Assembly: GCA_004026145.2 (NCBI GenBank)
Contig: CP034989.1
Span: forward strand, 2,317,134-2,381,133
Source: Takifugu bimaculatus
Taxonomy: Eukaryota > Chordata > Actinopteri > Tetraodontiformes > Tetraodontidae
Direction: 5' to 3'
DNA length: 64,000 nt
This document shows positions 47,448 through 61,253 of the stretch, piece after piece. Made by a program: the position numbers and the translations under genes. The first letter of the stretch is position 1; each line of letters opens with the position of its first letter. The notes below the pieces were generated by a model. That model was not told the origin of the DNA. It saw nothing but the letters and a program-made list of their open reading frames with translations, and made no database searches.

Positions 47448-50400
47448 CAGCAGCAGTGTAATCAGTGCCTTGATTTTCCCACTAGGCATTATAGCAGAGG
47501 CCCAATACTCCCCGTAATGATATTAATTGGTTTACAATGGTTGCACTGGAGGGCTGGCCACCTGCCAAATCACTTTACTCTAATGACCGGATATATTCGC
47601 GGATTCCACTGGCGCCACCTCAAAATGTACGTCACATTTCTGCATATGTCTCTTCAGCACTCGGGAGGAGCAGCTACGCTCAAAGCTCTTCAAGAGCACA
47701 CCGGGAGACCCCGTTTGCGAGATTATGCAGGCGATACATAAATTATGGCGTTTGGGCTTGTGTTTCTTGGGAAGTTTTAAACCTTGAATCTTAAGACTGG
47801 TTCCTGTGGAGGAGAGGATGTGTCTTTCAGGAAGTGTCAGAGCCAAGTTTATCAAGTTTATACCAATGGACCGTGTCATGGCTCCCACTTAAAGGATGCT
47901 ACTTAAGAGCGGCTGTACTTTACACCACCTGAGAGACACATAGGACAAGTGGACTGGAGGTAATATAAGAGAGCAGAATGAGACGTTGTTTAAAGGAGGC
48001 AGGTGAGAACGATGGGAGAGGTGCCGATAGCGAGGAGGAGTGGAGAGCAGCGATCAATGGAAGTGCAGGGACAGAGAGGCGCAAATGGAGACAGAAAATA
48101 CTGACCTGTATGAGAGGAGTGCAAGAACACAGTGGCGGAATGAACAGAGGGATTGCTGGCAAGAAGGAGAGAGGGAGAGAGAGAGAGAAGGAGGGGAAGA
48201 AGAAAGGGGAGGATTATCTGTGACTCCTTCTTGCTTAAGCCTCTGGCTGTGTATTGAAAATCTATCCAGAGGCTGTCCTCGGCTCTTAATGCTATCAGGC
48301 CTCAGTCTTCATTCTGCTGGGACAATATACCAACACACGCACACGCGTGCATGTGTGTGTGTGTGTGTGTGTGGAGGTTGGGGGGGGGGCAGTGAAAGAG
48401 AGGCAGAATGTTGTAGCGATTGACCACCTGCCCCAACGTATTGTCCTTGCTTGGCTGCCTCCGTCTTTGAGTGTGTCTCCAATAAGTTCACTTTGGACAT
48501 GTGCTTATGATGCATGTCTCTGTACACACACCCACAGACACACACAGACACACACATGCCCCAGCTCATGCCCCCCCTCTGTCTAGGCCTGAAGTCCTGT
48601 GATGATGAACCAAACATTTCTATGATGTGGATCCGTTTTCAAACTCTTAAATTCAATTTTTTTGGCTATTGATTATCTTTAATTACTGCTGTGATCTCTC
48701 AGCAACACAACATAATTTCCATCACGAAGTCGGAAAACATAATTATCCATTATCACACCCAAACTCAACCTTCTCCAAAGATGAATGTCATTTTAATCAG
48801 GTTTAGTGCTTTAACGTCTTGCATAATGCTGCGGCCTTCTTGCCATAATTGTTTCATTAATGTCATTATTTCAAAACACACTACAACCTACAGAGGATTC
48901 GATTGCCAGTGATTGTAAGAGTATAAAATTATGTAACACCATCCGTCCACGTTGTTAGTATGTGCACGGCAGTTTATATAATCCAAATATTAATATTTAT
49001 CAGGCCTTCTTGAACCCAAATCTAATGCATAAAAATGCTCATTAGTTTTTGCAGATATCAGGTTTGGTGGCGCTCCGTTCTCTGCATTACAGCCATGTCA
49101 CCGTCTGAGCGTGCACGTGTGTGATAGAAGCTTGCAAACAGATGAAAGTAGCGAGCGCTGTATTATTCATGCCCGGCCATGCATTCTTCCCTTCTGTCAC
49201 TATCTCGAGTGTCCTTCTTTTGCTTTCGGTCTCCCGCAAATTGTCTATTCTCCCTCCCTCCTCCCTCCTTCTCTCCCTCCTTCTATCACAAGCCATTAGT
49301 TCATTTGAAGGTTTATCGTTCAGTGAGATTGCATTTCCTTCCCCCCTATGAATTAATCAGTCCATCTGCCCGCTTTTGCTGTAACCATCCTTAGCATTTG
49401 GAGGAGATGTAACCACAGAAAAGCCTGATGTAAAACCCCACTTATTTTTCCATTTTGGAGCTGTGGTTGCGAGATAAACGCACAAAAAGTTTACAGACTC
49501 GCTTGTGTTCTGCGCGTCGAAAGCATCACGGGAGACCCACGTGCGCGCCCGTGTCACATGGGTTATGCAAGCGTGAGTGGCCATAGCGGTGAATGTCAAC
49601 TAGCTGATTCTGAATAACGACTTAACAATGACGGCAGAAGGACGGACAGGCACCAGAGGAAAGACGTTTGGGGCTGATCAAAAGCTGAGATGCACCGTTT
49701 TAACGTTGGTGGCGCTCGAAAAGCGCGTTCCCAAAATTGCTGTATTCGTTTTATCGTTTGTCCTCCGCATCACTTATTGTGAAATGAATCCTCTTGAAGA
49801 CAATAGCGGATGCGGCTCCAACAGCCTCCTTAAATCATATCAATGATCAAGGATCCTGCTAATGATCCCACTGACTTTGATTTTACTCCCTTGACACTTG
49901 ACAGCTTTTTTGTTCACTCCCCTGATGGAAATGTGACAAACATGTTTACCTCACGCAACTTTTTCTCCGTCCTTCTAAGCGCTTACGCCTCGCAGGAAGT
50001 GGGTTCTGAAGCGAAAAGTGATGTACAGCGGTCTTTCTCGTCTACCACTGCGCCTGCACTCACACCCGGTGCCGAGCATCACCCCTGGAAGGCGACCGCG
50101 CCCCGGAATGACAGATTAGAGCGGAGTGATGTGGCTCCGAGGGTTTGCTTCTCCTTGTTGGTGTTTTCTGCCTCTGGGGGTGTGTGAATGCGCAGTTACT
50201 TGGGCACTTCCCTCTGCGAGCACATCTCGGGCTGAGAGCTGTCAGGTCACTCCTCACAGCTAAGAATCATGGGTAAGAACACACCTTTTGTGTCGCCCGG
50301 GGGCAGGGAGCACATTCTGTTGGGTTCCCTGTTACGCTCCCAGACAGGAAAAGGCCACTTCAGCATAAAAGATGCAGTAAGAGTTGTTTAAAAACACAGA

Positions 50401-51101
50401 CAGCTTGGAAGACAAGAGTCTCTGCAAAGTCTCACCCTGTACTTACATGGATGCACGAAACTTCCAGCAATCATATTTTAGAATGCTCACATCTGTCTCC
50501 AGAGCCACATTTGACATGCTGACATTTATGCCTGCTCTGTGCTTTGTTCTGTTGATTTCTGATCAGAACTTTTCAACACTTCTGGCCCACATCAGGAGGA
50601 AATATTAAAGGGGAAATCACACACCCCTGGAGGTCTCTGTAACATTTGACGCTGCCTTTTCCTGTCACTCTCACGGATTCCTCACACACTCACATTTACC
50701 TAGCTTTAAATTGGCAGGGAAGGAGTTGAAAAATCCGGTTCAAATTTCTAATATATATTCTGTCTCTTTCCCCTCCAGTCTCTGCTGTTTCAGGATGTTC
50801 TTTGTGACTTTCTTCTTTTTTTATAGTTTATTTTAAGTTACCATGTCTAGACTGGAAAGGATGAAGTTTAATAGATTTCATTCTTTTTCTGAAGGCCTTT
50901 GTTCATATTCTTTTATGGCTTCATCTATACTTTATCTTTCTTGAAATTTGCTAGTTGTGTGTGGAATCTAATCCATTTCTTCTTTTTCTCATCCGCTCAT
51001 CGGGTGTTTCTTACATTAATAAGGATATGGCGTTCCAGGATGGAATGACCCAACTATATAGGCCATGTGAATGTCCTTGACTGTCTATCAGAAAAGAGAA
51101 A

Positions 51102-51102
<1 letters not shown>

Positions 51103-51141
<39 letters not shown>

Positions 51142-51290
51142 CCCCTGCCATCCTATCTACGTATCTAGGCCAGTCTTGATGCGTGTGCTCCACAGACCAC
51201 TTCCCAACAGACCACACTGTGTGTCTGTGTGTGTGTGTGTGTATGCGCATGCGCATGCGTGTGTGTAGGTGTGTGCATGTGTGTGGAGAT
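51103..51290. repeat. Clustered TG tracts with GCATGC motifs
   Basis: Two TG runs (about 51103-51138 and 51221-51242), the second leading into alternating GCGCATGCGCATGCG. Nearly all the second part alternates purine and pyrimidine. Confidence 0.9.
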
Positions 51291-51885
51291 CAGTCCACTT
51301 CCCAAAAGACCAGACTCACTTTCACACTCTGGAATCATAATGGCTAAAACAGGCCTGTTACAGGACAGCTTCAACAGTGTGTGTGTGTTTCCATCTCCTG
51401 AGCCATGTCTTCATGTCCAAAAAAAGAAGGGGGTTAAATAAGAAGCTGGTTTAACTGTGTCGTTACTTTATTCCATGGCATCTATTCCCTTGTTTTGGAA
51501 CATGGAGCCCCCACAGCGCCTTCATCAGAGAGACTAGTTAAACTGGGGAGCAAAATAACTGGTTAGAGCGGGATTTTAAGCGACCTCACGTCATCAATCG
51601 GATGGTCCTTCAATCTGTCCAAAAAGGAATGCGCATATGAGCATCGGTGGTTCATGTCAAAGTCACCTGGCTTGGAAATTCTCTCCATTTCAGCTGAGTG
51701 AAGGCAGATAATGGGTGTGGCAGAATTAACCGTGGCTCTTCCTCTCTTTCTTTGTATTTCTTTCACTTTCTCTCCGCTCCTCGTCTGCACGCTGTATTTC
51801 CCCCCCCAGGCGTTTTCTTCCACTGTCTCCACCCTCTAGACAAGCTCCTCTTTGCCTCAGTGATCCGTATTCCAGATCAATAAAT

Positions 51886-51887
<2 letters not shown>

Positions 51888-51953
<66 letters not shown>

Positions 51954-51955
51954 GA
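51888..51955. repeat. (GA)n tract
   Basis: 68 bases of GA with two GGGA interruptions in cacna1c intron 1. Confidence 0.95.
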
Positions 51956-54170
51956 TGAAGTGGGGACGTGACAGTTTTTGGGGGATTGGCCTGGCGCCTG
52001 TACTGATGTCACCAGAACAGGGGGCGTGACATTGTCTGTTGTCATGTCAACCAAAGAGACTCCTGCTCGTGTAGGGACAGATAAAAAATGGGATGGAGGG
52101 ATGTACCCGTGTTCCATTTATCATGCGAAACAAACGCAGACTTTCTGGAACGCTGTGTCACTCGTGCGATTGAAGCCAGTTTTCACGGCACGGTGTCACA
52201 GCTCTGTGCGGCGTGTGATGTATAAAACGAGATGCGGCTTGAGGAACTTGGCTCCATCTGTCAAAAGACTGGAATTGAATTACAGATCTTTGGTTTGGGC
52301 TAATGAAGCGGGCAGGGATCCACATTAGTGACACTATATAACCTCAGCAATAAAGATTTGCATAACTTATGAGCGTCCATTTAAGCTAATAGTCATTACT
52401 GTCTCTAATTTATGCCAGCAATGCTGCTATTGAACGCTACCTTTAAATAAAGGCACAGTGACCGACAACATTATGACCAATGGCAAACCCTCACTCTGGT
52501 AACCATGGTGATGCCAGATTAAACAAACACAGTGAGGGAGCGGGGAGTTGAGGGAGATGCTCCTCTGTAAGGTTTAGTGTGGCTGTTTTAATCATCTCTG
52601 ACATCAGGAGCCACTGAGTGCACCTTTAAAGGGACACCTCGCTCGATATCATGCCTCTGATCAGCTTGCATGCAGGATCACCGTCTTTCATGTTCTTCCC
52701 TTTGTTTTCTCCATCCTGTCTCCTTGTTGTCCCTTACTTTCCCTCCTTCAGATGGGGCCACCTATCCTGGTTCCCCCGGTGCCTGATAATGAAGTAGCAA
52801 TATGCACGGGGCCAGTTTCCTCTTTATCAATATTCTTTGCCAATTACCAGAGTCGGGCTATTAGCAGTGACACGGGGAAACCACATCATGCTGCTCGGCC
52901 CGCTTGTTGTCGTGCATGTTGCTTCCAGTGGTCACCTTTGTGATTCTTGATAATAAAAAAAATCTGGGTTAAAATGTGTGGATTTTGGATGAGGCAGAGC
53001 ATTGGGTAACCGGTATGACAACACGGTGAAACCAAATCTGTCAGATGTGTGAACGTTTGTTTCGCAGTGATCATGCTTCCATTTTAGCATCAGGATTTCA
53101 TGACAAGGTGCCAAAAATCATTACAAACAGGGTTTGAATTGACAGAACCTGCATTTAAGTTCATTTAATTGTGTGTTTGATGATTAAAGGGCTGTTTAAC
53201 AAAGGTTAAATGAAAGGATGGTGTCAATAAAACATCTAACAGTTACTACGGGGGTAATATCTCCATGCCAGGTTCCTCAGAAAAGCCTTTGTCTTTATAG
53301 TCCTCCACCTCTAAATAACATGAGAGCTGAATCAATTTCCTCCCACCAACAAAAGCTTAATGTACCACACGAGTAATAAATATCAAATTTTCCACATTTA
53401 ACTTATGCTAATCCTAATTATTGCTAGCGCTAACAGCCTGTTGCAACAGCAGGTTGCAAGTGTGGATGAAGGCGATAGTGCTGTCACAGCACAGTAGAGC
53501 TGACTGGAGCGCAGATGGTGGAGAACCTCAGGTATTGGTGGGTTTTTCCTGACTTGGGCCAGCAGAAACAAAGAAATCGCTGGCAGTTGTCATGGGATCT
53601 GTAATTGAGTGTGTCTTAATATGGCTGAAATTCACTGTAGGAGTCGGGGTGATTAAACCAGGCATATAATTTGTAATAAGATGCAACTTGTGCGGTGCTA
53701 TGAGCAGGACCAAATTGTCCTGCTTACAGCTGTGTAAACAGAAGAAATACCTATGTGGAATTGACGGCCTGATATGTTTACAGGAAAAGAAAGTGTTGGG
53801 AACCACAGTTCAAGTATGAGACGACATAGACCTTGAATGATTCAGGCTTGCGGACTGAATCTGGACTTCATGCCAGAAACACTTGACCTTTGTTTGAAAC
53901 CGCTGCTTAAATTATTCCAACGGGGCCAAATTTAGACTAAAGCTAGCTGAGCTTGATAGCTGTTTATTCCAACAGTCAAACTGTGGCACATGTGCAACAT
54001 TGCCTTAATTCCTTGAAGGTTAATCGCCACTGCCGCCGAAATAAACCTCTTCATTCCATGTGTGTGCTTCATGTGTTTGAAACGTACAGTAGAGGTCATT
54101 ATGTATACCCATGATGCAACTGGTCACGCTAATACAAGCTTGTTAGAAGCAAGTCAAAGTTTTTTGCCTG

Positions 54171-54189
54171 CTCTCGCTCTCTTTTTCTC

Positions 54190-54279
<90 letters not shown>
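54171..54279. repeat. Compound (CT)n(CA)n microsatellite
   Basis: About 50 bases of CT-rich repeat running directly into (CA)29. Confidence 0.97.
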
Positions 54280-54280
<1 letters not shown>

Positions 54281-54606
54281 AGAGAAACTACATTTGAAGC
54301 ATCTGGCCAAACAAAGCTTTGATCCCAGGTCACATCAAAACCATTCTGAAGACATGGGACAGTCATCTGTCCTCACTCATAGGGTGTGTGTATCCCACAA
54401 TCCACCAAGTTTGGGAGAGAGAGAGAAAGAGAGAGAGAGAAAGAGAGAGAGGAAGGTACATTTCATTTATGGTAGAACAAAAACGAGATTGTTTTGACTT
54501 CAGTTTTCCCCTGCTCACCGTTCCCTGAGAGTGTCAACCCTTTATTGGTGTTTTTATGCTTTCACTTGGCTGCTGTCACTCACCTTGTCTCTGTGCTCCT
54601 CTGCTG

Positions 54607-54608
<2 letters not shown>

Positions 54609-54644
<36 letters not shown>

Positions 54645-54656
54645 GTGTGTGTGTGT
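54609..54656. repeat. (TG)n microsatellite
   Basis: TG run with one break, ending 46 bases before the mariner-like element. Confidence 0.95.
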
Positions 54657-54702
54657 GCGAGTCCATACCTCAAAGTCAGACATCTGGTGGCCATCAGAGT
54701 TA

Positions 54703-55261
54703 CTGTATTTTCGGGACTTTTTCTATGTCGCTCTGGAGTTTAAGATGCACTAGCCAAAAAAATGCATAATAAAGAAGAAAAATAGATATATAAGTCGCAC
54801 TGGACTATAAGTCGCATTTTGGGGGAAAATTGATTCTTCTGATTTATTATCTTGAAAGGCAATTTAAAATAATAATGGATTAGCAATAGGGTTACGGTAT
54901 GCTAACGTAACAAATTCAGCTACATGACCCACAATTAACTGAGCACGTATCTGCTTTGTTAACGTAACATATTAACAGTTATTCAGATAACTATAGCATA
55001 AAGAACATCCGAGCAAGTTTACCAAACAATCAAGTCTAACTCCATCGACGAAGCACCGCTTCTTCTTCTATGTCACTAAAGGAACTCGTTCCTCAGGTAC
55101 ACACGCCTAGAGCGCCCTCATGTGGTTGTCAGCATGAAAATAACGAACATGTGAAATTCTGTAATAATGTATTTATTTAACATATAAGTCACTCCGGAGT
55201 ACAAGTTACACCCCCTGACAAACTATGAAAAAAGGTGCGACTTATAGTCCGGAAAACACTG
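54703..55261. mobile_element. Non-autonomous Tc1/mariner-like DNA transposon (MITE), 559 bp
   Basis: The right end, read inward on the minus strand, is CAGTGTTTTCCGGACT followed by ATAAGTCGCACC. The left end is CTGTATTTTCGGGACT, which matches it at 13 of 16 positions. A TA dinucleotide flanks both ends (54701-54702 and 55262-55263). Further internal copies of ATAAGTCGCA lie near 54790-54825. A TA target site with termini starting CAGT suggests the Tc1/mariner superfamily. No transposase frame is present. Confidence 0.75.
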
Positions 55262-56641
55262 TAATCACCCAAGCTCAGGCACACAGTGACACACGTGCAC
55301 ACACGAGGAAACATGTCGGAACGACAGTCGGCGCGAGACGGGAACAGACAGAGTGGCAGGATGAAGAAATGGAGGGCGGCTAGAGGCCACCGGGAAAGGA
55401 GCGGAATAGCTGATTAAAAAGAGGGAGAAAATTAAGGTGTAGAAAGGGGATGCGTAAACTGTCACGCGGTCGTGCACGGGATAATAGAGAGACGAGATAA
55501 AGACGCCGCCACTCTTTGTAAATACTTGCAATCGGGAGGTGTGAAACGCCTGAAAAGGCTGCAGGGGATGAGTCAGAGGAGGAACACATAAAAACAAACA
55601 CGTACAAAGTTCCCATAACAGCACGGGTTGCCGCTAACAGCGTCAACATTTTGCTTCCGCGCCAGAATTCGTGTTTGACAAAAGTTCTTGAAACAAGGCG
55701 GATTTTGAAATTACCGCTGTTGACAGACATACGCAGAAGTGGTTGAGTGGCAAATAAAAGGGACTCGAATGTGAATTTATAACGCTCTTTACAGAAGTAT
55801 CACCTTAAATACGTTCCAATATTAATGTTAGGCGGTATCACCAGCTCAAGCTATGCACCTCTGTGGTCCTAGGAACAGTTTTAAGCTGATCTTTTCCCCT
55901 TAGAAGTGTGATTTAGATCTAGTCTTGACCCAATTCTGAAATATACTGTATATGGGATTGCGTTCTCTGTGGTTTGGGTGTCTTGCTGTCGGGGTTAACA
56001 GTATTTTGCAGCAGAGTCAATACCTGTCCTGGTATAAAGGACAGATCAGGACCTGGAAATAATAAATCCATTTATGAACGTAAGACTGGGGAGAACGAGA
56101 CAGGGAATTCTCCTCCGCGCTTTTCTGCTGACACCCTGTCGCCTTCTGTAATGTCTGAGCCAAGCTATATGGCAGACGTGGCACAAGGTCAGGACAGAAG
56201 TTGCTATGGCTACTCGTTCCTCCTCCTCTTGACCTGGGGCCCAGCTCGGATGCTTATGGCAGAGTTCAGGGGTGATCAGCACCTTGCTCAAGGGTACCGG
56301 TGCACTGAAGATGTCCTGCCAACAACTTCATAGGATTGTTTGAGGGTTAAGACACGGTTTTAAGGTTGAGGTTGGATTTAGGGGTTTAGTTGGGATGGTT
56401 AAGGTAAGGAGCCAGGGAAAAACGTGTCGGCTGTTTCTGCAGCGGTCGCCAGGGAGGTCAGTGGGGCTGAATGGGTTCTGAAGGCTTATGCTGCAACAGA
56501 GATAAACAGATTGACACGCGGTCAGACCTCACCACAGGGGGTCTGTGGGAGTACAATATGGAAGAAAATCCCATCCATCCAATGTCCACTCCTCATACTG
56601 CTACACAAATCCCCAGGAACACACACATGCATGCACACTGA

Positions 56642-56663
56642 CCCCCCCCCCCCCCCCCCCCCC
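56642..56663. repeat. Poly-C run of 22
   Basis: Twenty-two consecutive C in cacna1c intron 1. Confidence 0.95.
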
Positions 56664-59550
56664 ACAAGTCCTGCCGCTCCCTCCTGGGATCAGTGAGGAG
56701 AAAGCAGCTGCACGAGTTGCAGTCAACCAGGCTTTTTCCTCCTGATGGAACAGCCTGCCAAAACTCACTGACAGCTGGAAGTGGGGTTTTTTTACCCCCA
56801 TTTTTATTTTCATATATATGTGAATTTACTGAGGGGGGGGGGTCACTTAATTTCAGTCCCTTTCTTTCTCATTTGCATTGAGCAGAGGGTCACTTTTTAC
56901 CGCCTCTGCGCTTTTGAGTTGACTTAAATTATGACACCATTGTCTTCTCTGAGTGTGCTCACTTGCTCGCCTGTGATTGGCTGGCAAGAGAAACACCATA
57001 GCAACAACAGCCAGCTGATGGATTAAAGCCATAATTGGGAAGAGAAAGTCACTGTGATTACACACAAACACACGCGCACGCTCGCACGCTCGCACGCAGC
57101 CATTTAATTAAAGGGGAACAGCAGTCTGAAGAGGACAACTTACGCCTGTGCGGCAATGTTGCTGCTTACTTTACACCGCCGAGCGCACTCGATCACACCG
57201 TCAGTCGCTCGGCGCCGTTGCAGGAATCCAACATGGATGCTTTTCCCTCGCAGAGTTCTTCCCATTTGCCTCCACCGTCTGCGTTAATCAGCACCGTGTG
57301 GAGTCGCTCCATGCTCATTACTCCCTGATTAATACATTAATTACATGAAAATCCAGTTCGATTGTTTTGGAACGTTTGTGCGGGTGGATGTGTTGCATGC
57401 AAGCGCGTAGCTACGATGTAGCCGCATGTGTATCGACTACAGTACGGAATTAGGACAGTTTAGCCAGTGGAAAAATGGTGTTCCTGTACTCAAGTGTAGA
57501 ATTCATTGTTAAGAGGAAGCCGATGTAATATGCGGCGGGCTAATGGAAAAATATTCATGCGGGTAGACAGCTGTGCATTACAAATCACGACATTGTCCTC
57601 AAGGTGACATTCAGGCCTGTCTGGATCACCTGAAGTGGTCGGCACTGATTTGAGAGATCTGCTTCCCGGAGCTTCATTAAACGAAAAAAAAGCTCCGGTG
57701 CTTCGTCTGCAAGGTTTAGGGAAACTGCGTAACAACGTGAACAAAAACGGTTGCGGAATATCTAATTGCGAGGGCATTTCGGCGGTCCATTCGACAACAT
57801 GGGCTCAAACGTCGGGGAAAATTTGTTTTGAAAGCACATTGCACAACTCCAACGAATGTGACTCGCGTTGGCGAGTCTCCCTCCTCTAATACAAAGTATC
57901 AATCACCAATATCTGCTAGGATGTTCCGATAGCACCAACCCGTCAACGCTGTGGCGTTCCTGCCGAGTATATTCAGCCATCAATATTCAGCCTACTGAAT
58001 GAAATTGCAGTGGCTCAATTGCATTCGTGGCCTGATAATTGAGTAATCAATCTTTCGGCATACCCATCTGGGTGTGTGTGTGTATAGCAACAGCAACAGG
58101 GGAACCAAGCTAAATTGCGTAGAAATCCCTACATCCCAGTAACAAATATGTGTCCACCACCACTCCCTGGGTAAGGCAACGCCGCTAGATTGGTCCTGGC
58201 CTCCCTCAGTCGTCTTGGGCCTGAATGCCTCCATGGAATGGCATCCAAGAGGTATCCATCTGCAGCAGACTGATAGACGGTCCACTCCAGTTCACGGCGG
58301 GCTGGGTGTCAGAGGTCTTCCCCCCCATCCTCAGGGGCACCCAGGGTGAAGAACCTAATTTCAGCTGACTGGCCCTTCATTCAATCACCAGCTAAACCTG
58401 ATGACGGCAGGAGATGGTTGGGGACATATGTGATCCCATGGAAAATGAGCCATCTCGACCTCTTTTTGACCTCCCCAAGACATTTGACCTTCTTTTCCCA
58501 GTTAACGACCAATGACAGCGTAAGCAATAAATCCAGAATGCTAATAGTACTCACTATCGCTTTATTCTCTGTAAGCCTCTTTCTGCTTTATTCTTTCTAT
58601 TTCTTTTATTTTTATCTACTCTGTTGTTTTCTTTCCCCGCTGTGTTTTCGCTCCATGCTTCTGTCCCAACTCTCTATCCTGCGGTGGATTATTTTTGGTC
58701 TGCTCGGATAATTTCAGTAGGAAGTTGAGCTCACCGCCAGAGAAAATGGAGCAAGTTTAAAAGAAAAAAGAAAAAAGAAAAAACAGAGACATCAAAAGGC
58801 TTCTCATCATCTTTTGTGGAATCCTTTAGCTAGCGCGTACCTGGAAATGGTTTTCCAGATTTTACTTTGGATCCGTGTTTAAAACTAAAATAACCTCTCC
58901 TCTGCCTTTTTTCCCGCTCTGACAACAAAAGGCCTGCGTCGTGAAACATTCCGCGCCTACACTGTGCAGCCTGGCAGCGTCTACCGTGCATCGACTGCAG
59001 CGCAACATGCTAAAGTATTTGTGCGAGACCTCACTTAATCACCGTAATTTGCTGTGGACAGGAGGTCATTTAAATGCCTGGAATCAACTTCCACGGTTTT
59101 ATGGTCTCTCCAGAATTGTTGCTTTTTTTCCTCCCACCCTCTTTTTACTCAGCAGTGCTACATTTATGGATGCAGGTGTTTAATAATTTGGCTGGCAGCG
59201 GGCCCGATGCTAATGAAAGCCGTTGATCCAGTCAGCAGTTAGAGTGGTCCGCCTGAGTGGAGATGGCAGATTCTACTGTATTACCGGCAGAGAGGATGAT
59301 GGCAGTTATTTATTCGACGATGCCTAATAGAAAGATATCCTCAGCTTGGATGCTCTGTGCGCGGATGGGTTCGCTCCCACCTGGGTGACGCTAGCTAGCC
59401 GTCCGACCAGTGGCTCCGCGTGAGTGAGATTTAGCGCCGGCTGACCTAGCTTATTACGGACTTTGTGTGAATGACAGCCACGGGTCACACTTCAGACGCT
59501 CGCCGTATGTAGGCAGAGCATGATCGGCTTAGGGGACAGTACGCTGCGGG

Positions 59551-59583
<33 letters not shown>

Positions 59584-59585
59584 CA
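59551..59585. repeat. (AC)n microsatellite
   Basis: About 17 units with one CG variant. Confidence 0.93.
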
Positions 59586-61181
59586 TTCAGGTGTTAATAT
59601 TCTCTTGGGCAGGTCTGACTCACAACAAAACTCTGCTGTTTTAACGCGTGACTCACAGAGAGCGAGATTGGCCTCAGGTGTCTCGGCGTAAGATGAATAA
59701 TTCACCCCAAGGACCCTTCAGGATGCCCCCCCTCCTCTGTCTCACCTCACCCCGCTCCCCCTTCCCACTGCCCTTCCTCTCACCCTTTTATTTTCCTCCT
59801 CCTTTCTTCTCCTCCCACCATAATTAGTCTTTGTGCGCGTGAGTGGCAGCAAATATTGAACTGAATCAGACGGAGACGGAGCTTAAAAGGGAGTGGAAAG
59901 CATCAAGCGAGAATAAAAAGGATGGCGTGAATAACCTGCTTCCGACATTTGGAGATATAATGACAGTGAGTTGCGAGATGAAAGGCGAGACGGAAATACA
60001 AAAGGGTGCGCGTGAGAGTCAGTGTAATCTGGAGGTCAGGCGGCGGAGAATGGGCGCTCACAACTCACAAAAGTAAATTTCCATTTCTTCATTGTTTTCC
60101 CTGCTGTTGATCCGCATTGACAGTTGATCCTGATGGCAGAACGCCTGTCTGGGATTCTGAAGACGGGGGACACGTTGGGACAATTGGGACCAGCAAACAT
60201 GCAAACAAACCCTCATATTTATAGCTTGGTTAGCACAGCAGGTCTCTGCTGTTGATGCAACACTTTTAAGGGGAATCTCGCTGTATGACAAGCACGCCAC
60301 CCTCACTTCCTGTGACCTTTCACCATCAGCACAACTGTGGCTTCCATGTGCAACTTTTATAGTCTTTTCTGCCTGCCCACACCTGTGTGACCAGCCCAGT
60401 CTCCATGTCTGCGCTAGTCAATATCATTGTGTAGACGCTGGAGTGACGTTAGCCTCGGGGGTTAGTTCCTGACTGCAATGACCTTGAGCCATATTACAGC
60501 ATCGTATAGGCTTCTCGTCATCATACTGTTTTGAAACCAGTGAGAACTCAATTACTTCGCCATTGCATTTATTGGAAGTATCAGAATGGCGCATTATTAA
60601 CATAAAAGCAGCTTTATTTGGCTGTAAGTAAATAAATCACTGAAGAAGGAACCTATTATCCCAGATCGCATGTTTAATTTTGTATTTTGCATTGTGGGAT
60701 TTTTGCATTTCACAGTTCAGGAGGTCATTCCAAATGTTTGTGACTGATCCATTTCCAAACGCGACGTCGCGCTGCGCTTGGGTTCCAATTTGCCATCCTT
60801 ATTTCATCCGTAAAGTGTCAACTTGGAAAGAAAAGATGAGATAAAAATATCCCTTTGGATGACTTCAGGAGCTATTTTAGCACCTGCACTTTAGCTTTGA
60901 AGCTGTCAAAAAGGCTGATCTGTGCTCTTCTTCTGCATCCCAGCGTGGAGGATTTTCAGGAATTTATCCCTGTTTTTCTTAAATTTCTACTCGAGGTACA
61001 TAAAGATGCACACGCTTCTGCAAATTTACTGAAGACACACTGAGGCTGGAGGATTAATTCAGATTAAAAGAACAGTTGTCAAAGTCTCAATCTGGCAGGA
61101 AATGCAAGTTCACTTCCTGTTTGACGAGGTCACATCCTCCCTGCAATGACTGGATTGGTTAAATAGGTGCCTTTATCACAG

Positions 61182-61182
61182 G

Positions 61183-61234
<52 letters not shown>

Positions 61235-61253
61235 CACACACACACACACACAC
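61182..61253. repeat. (GC)n(AC)n alternating tract
   Basis: A CG repeat of about five units continues into about 30 CA units, giving roughly 70 bases of unbroken purine-pyrimidine alternation. Confidence 0.95.

Noticed and set aside
56230..56330. A SINE-like box (AGCACCTTGCTCAAGGG) that is common in fish genomes
   Set aside because: Only the short motif is visible; I see no RNA polymerase III promoter boxes, tail or target duplication to support a mobile element.
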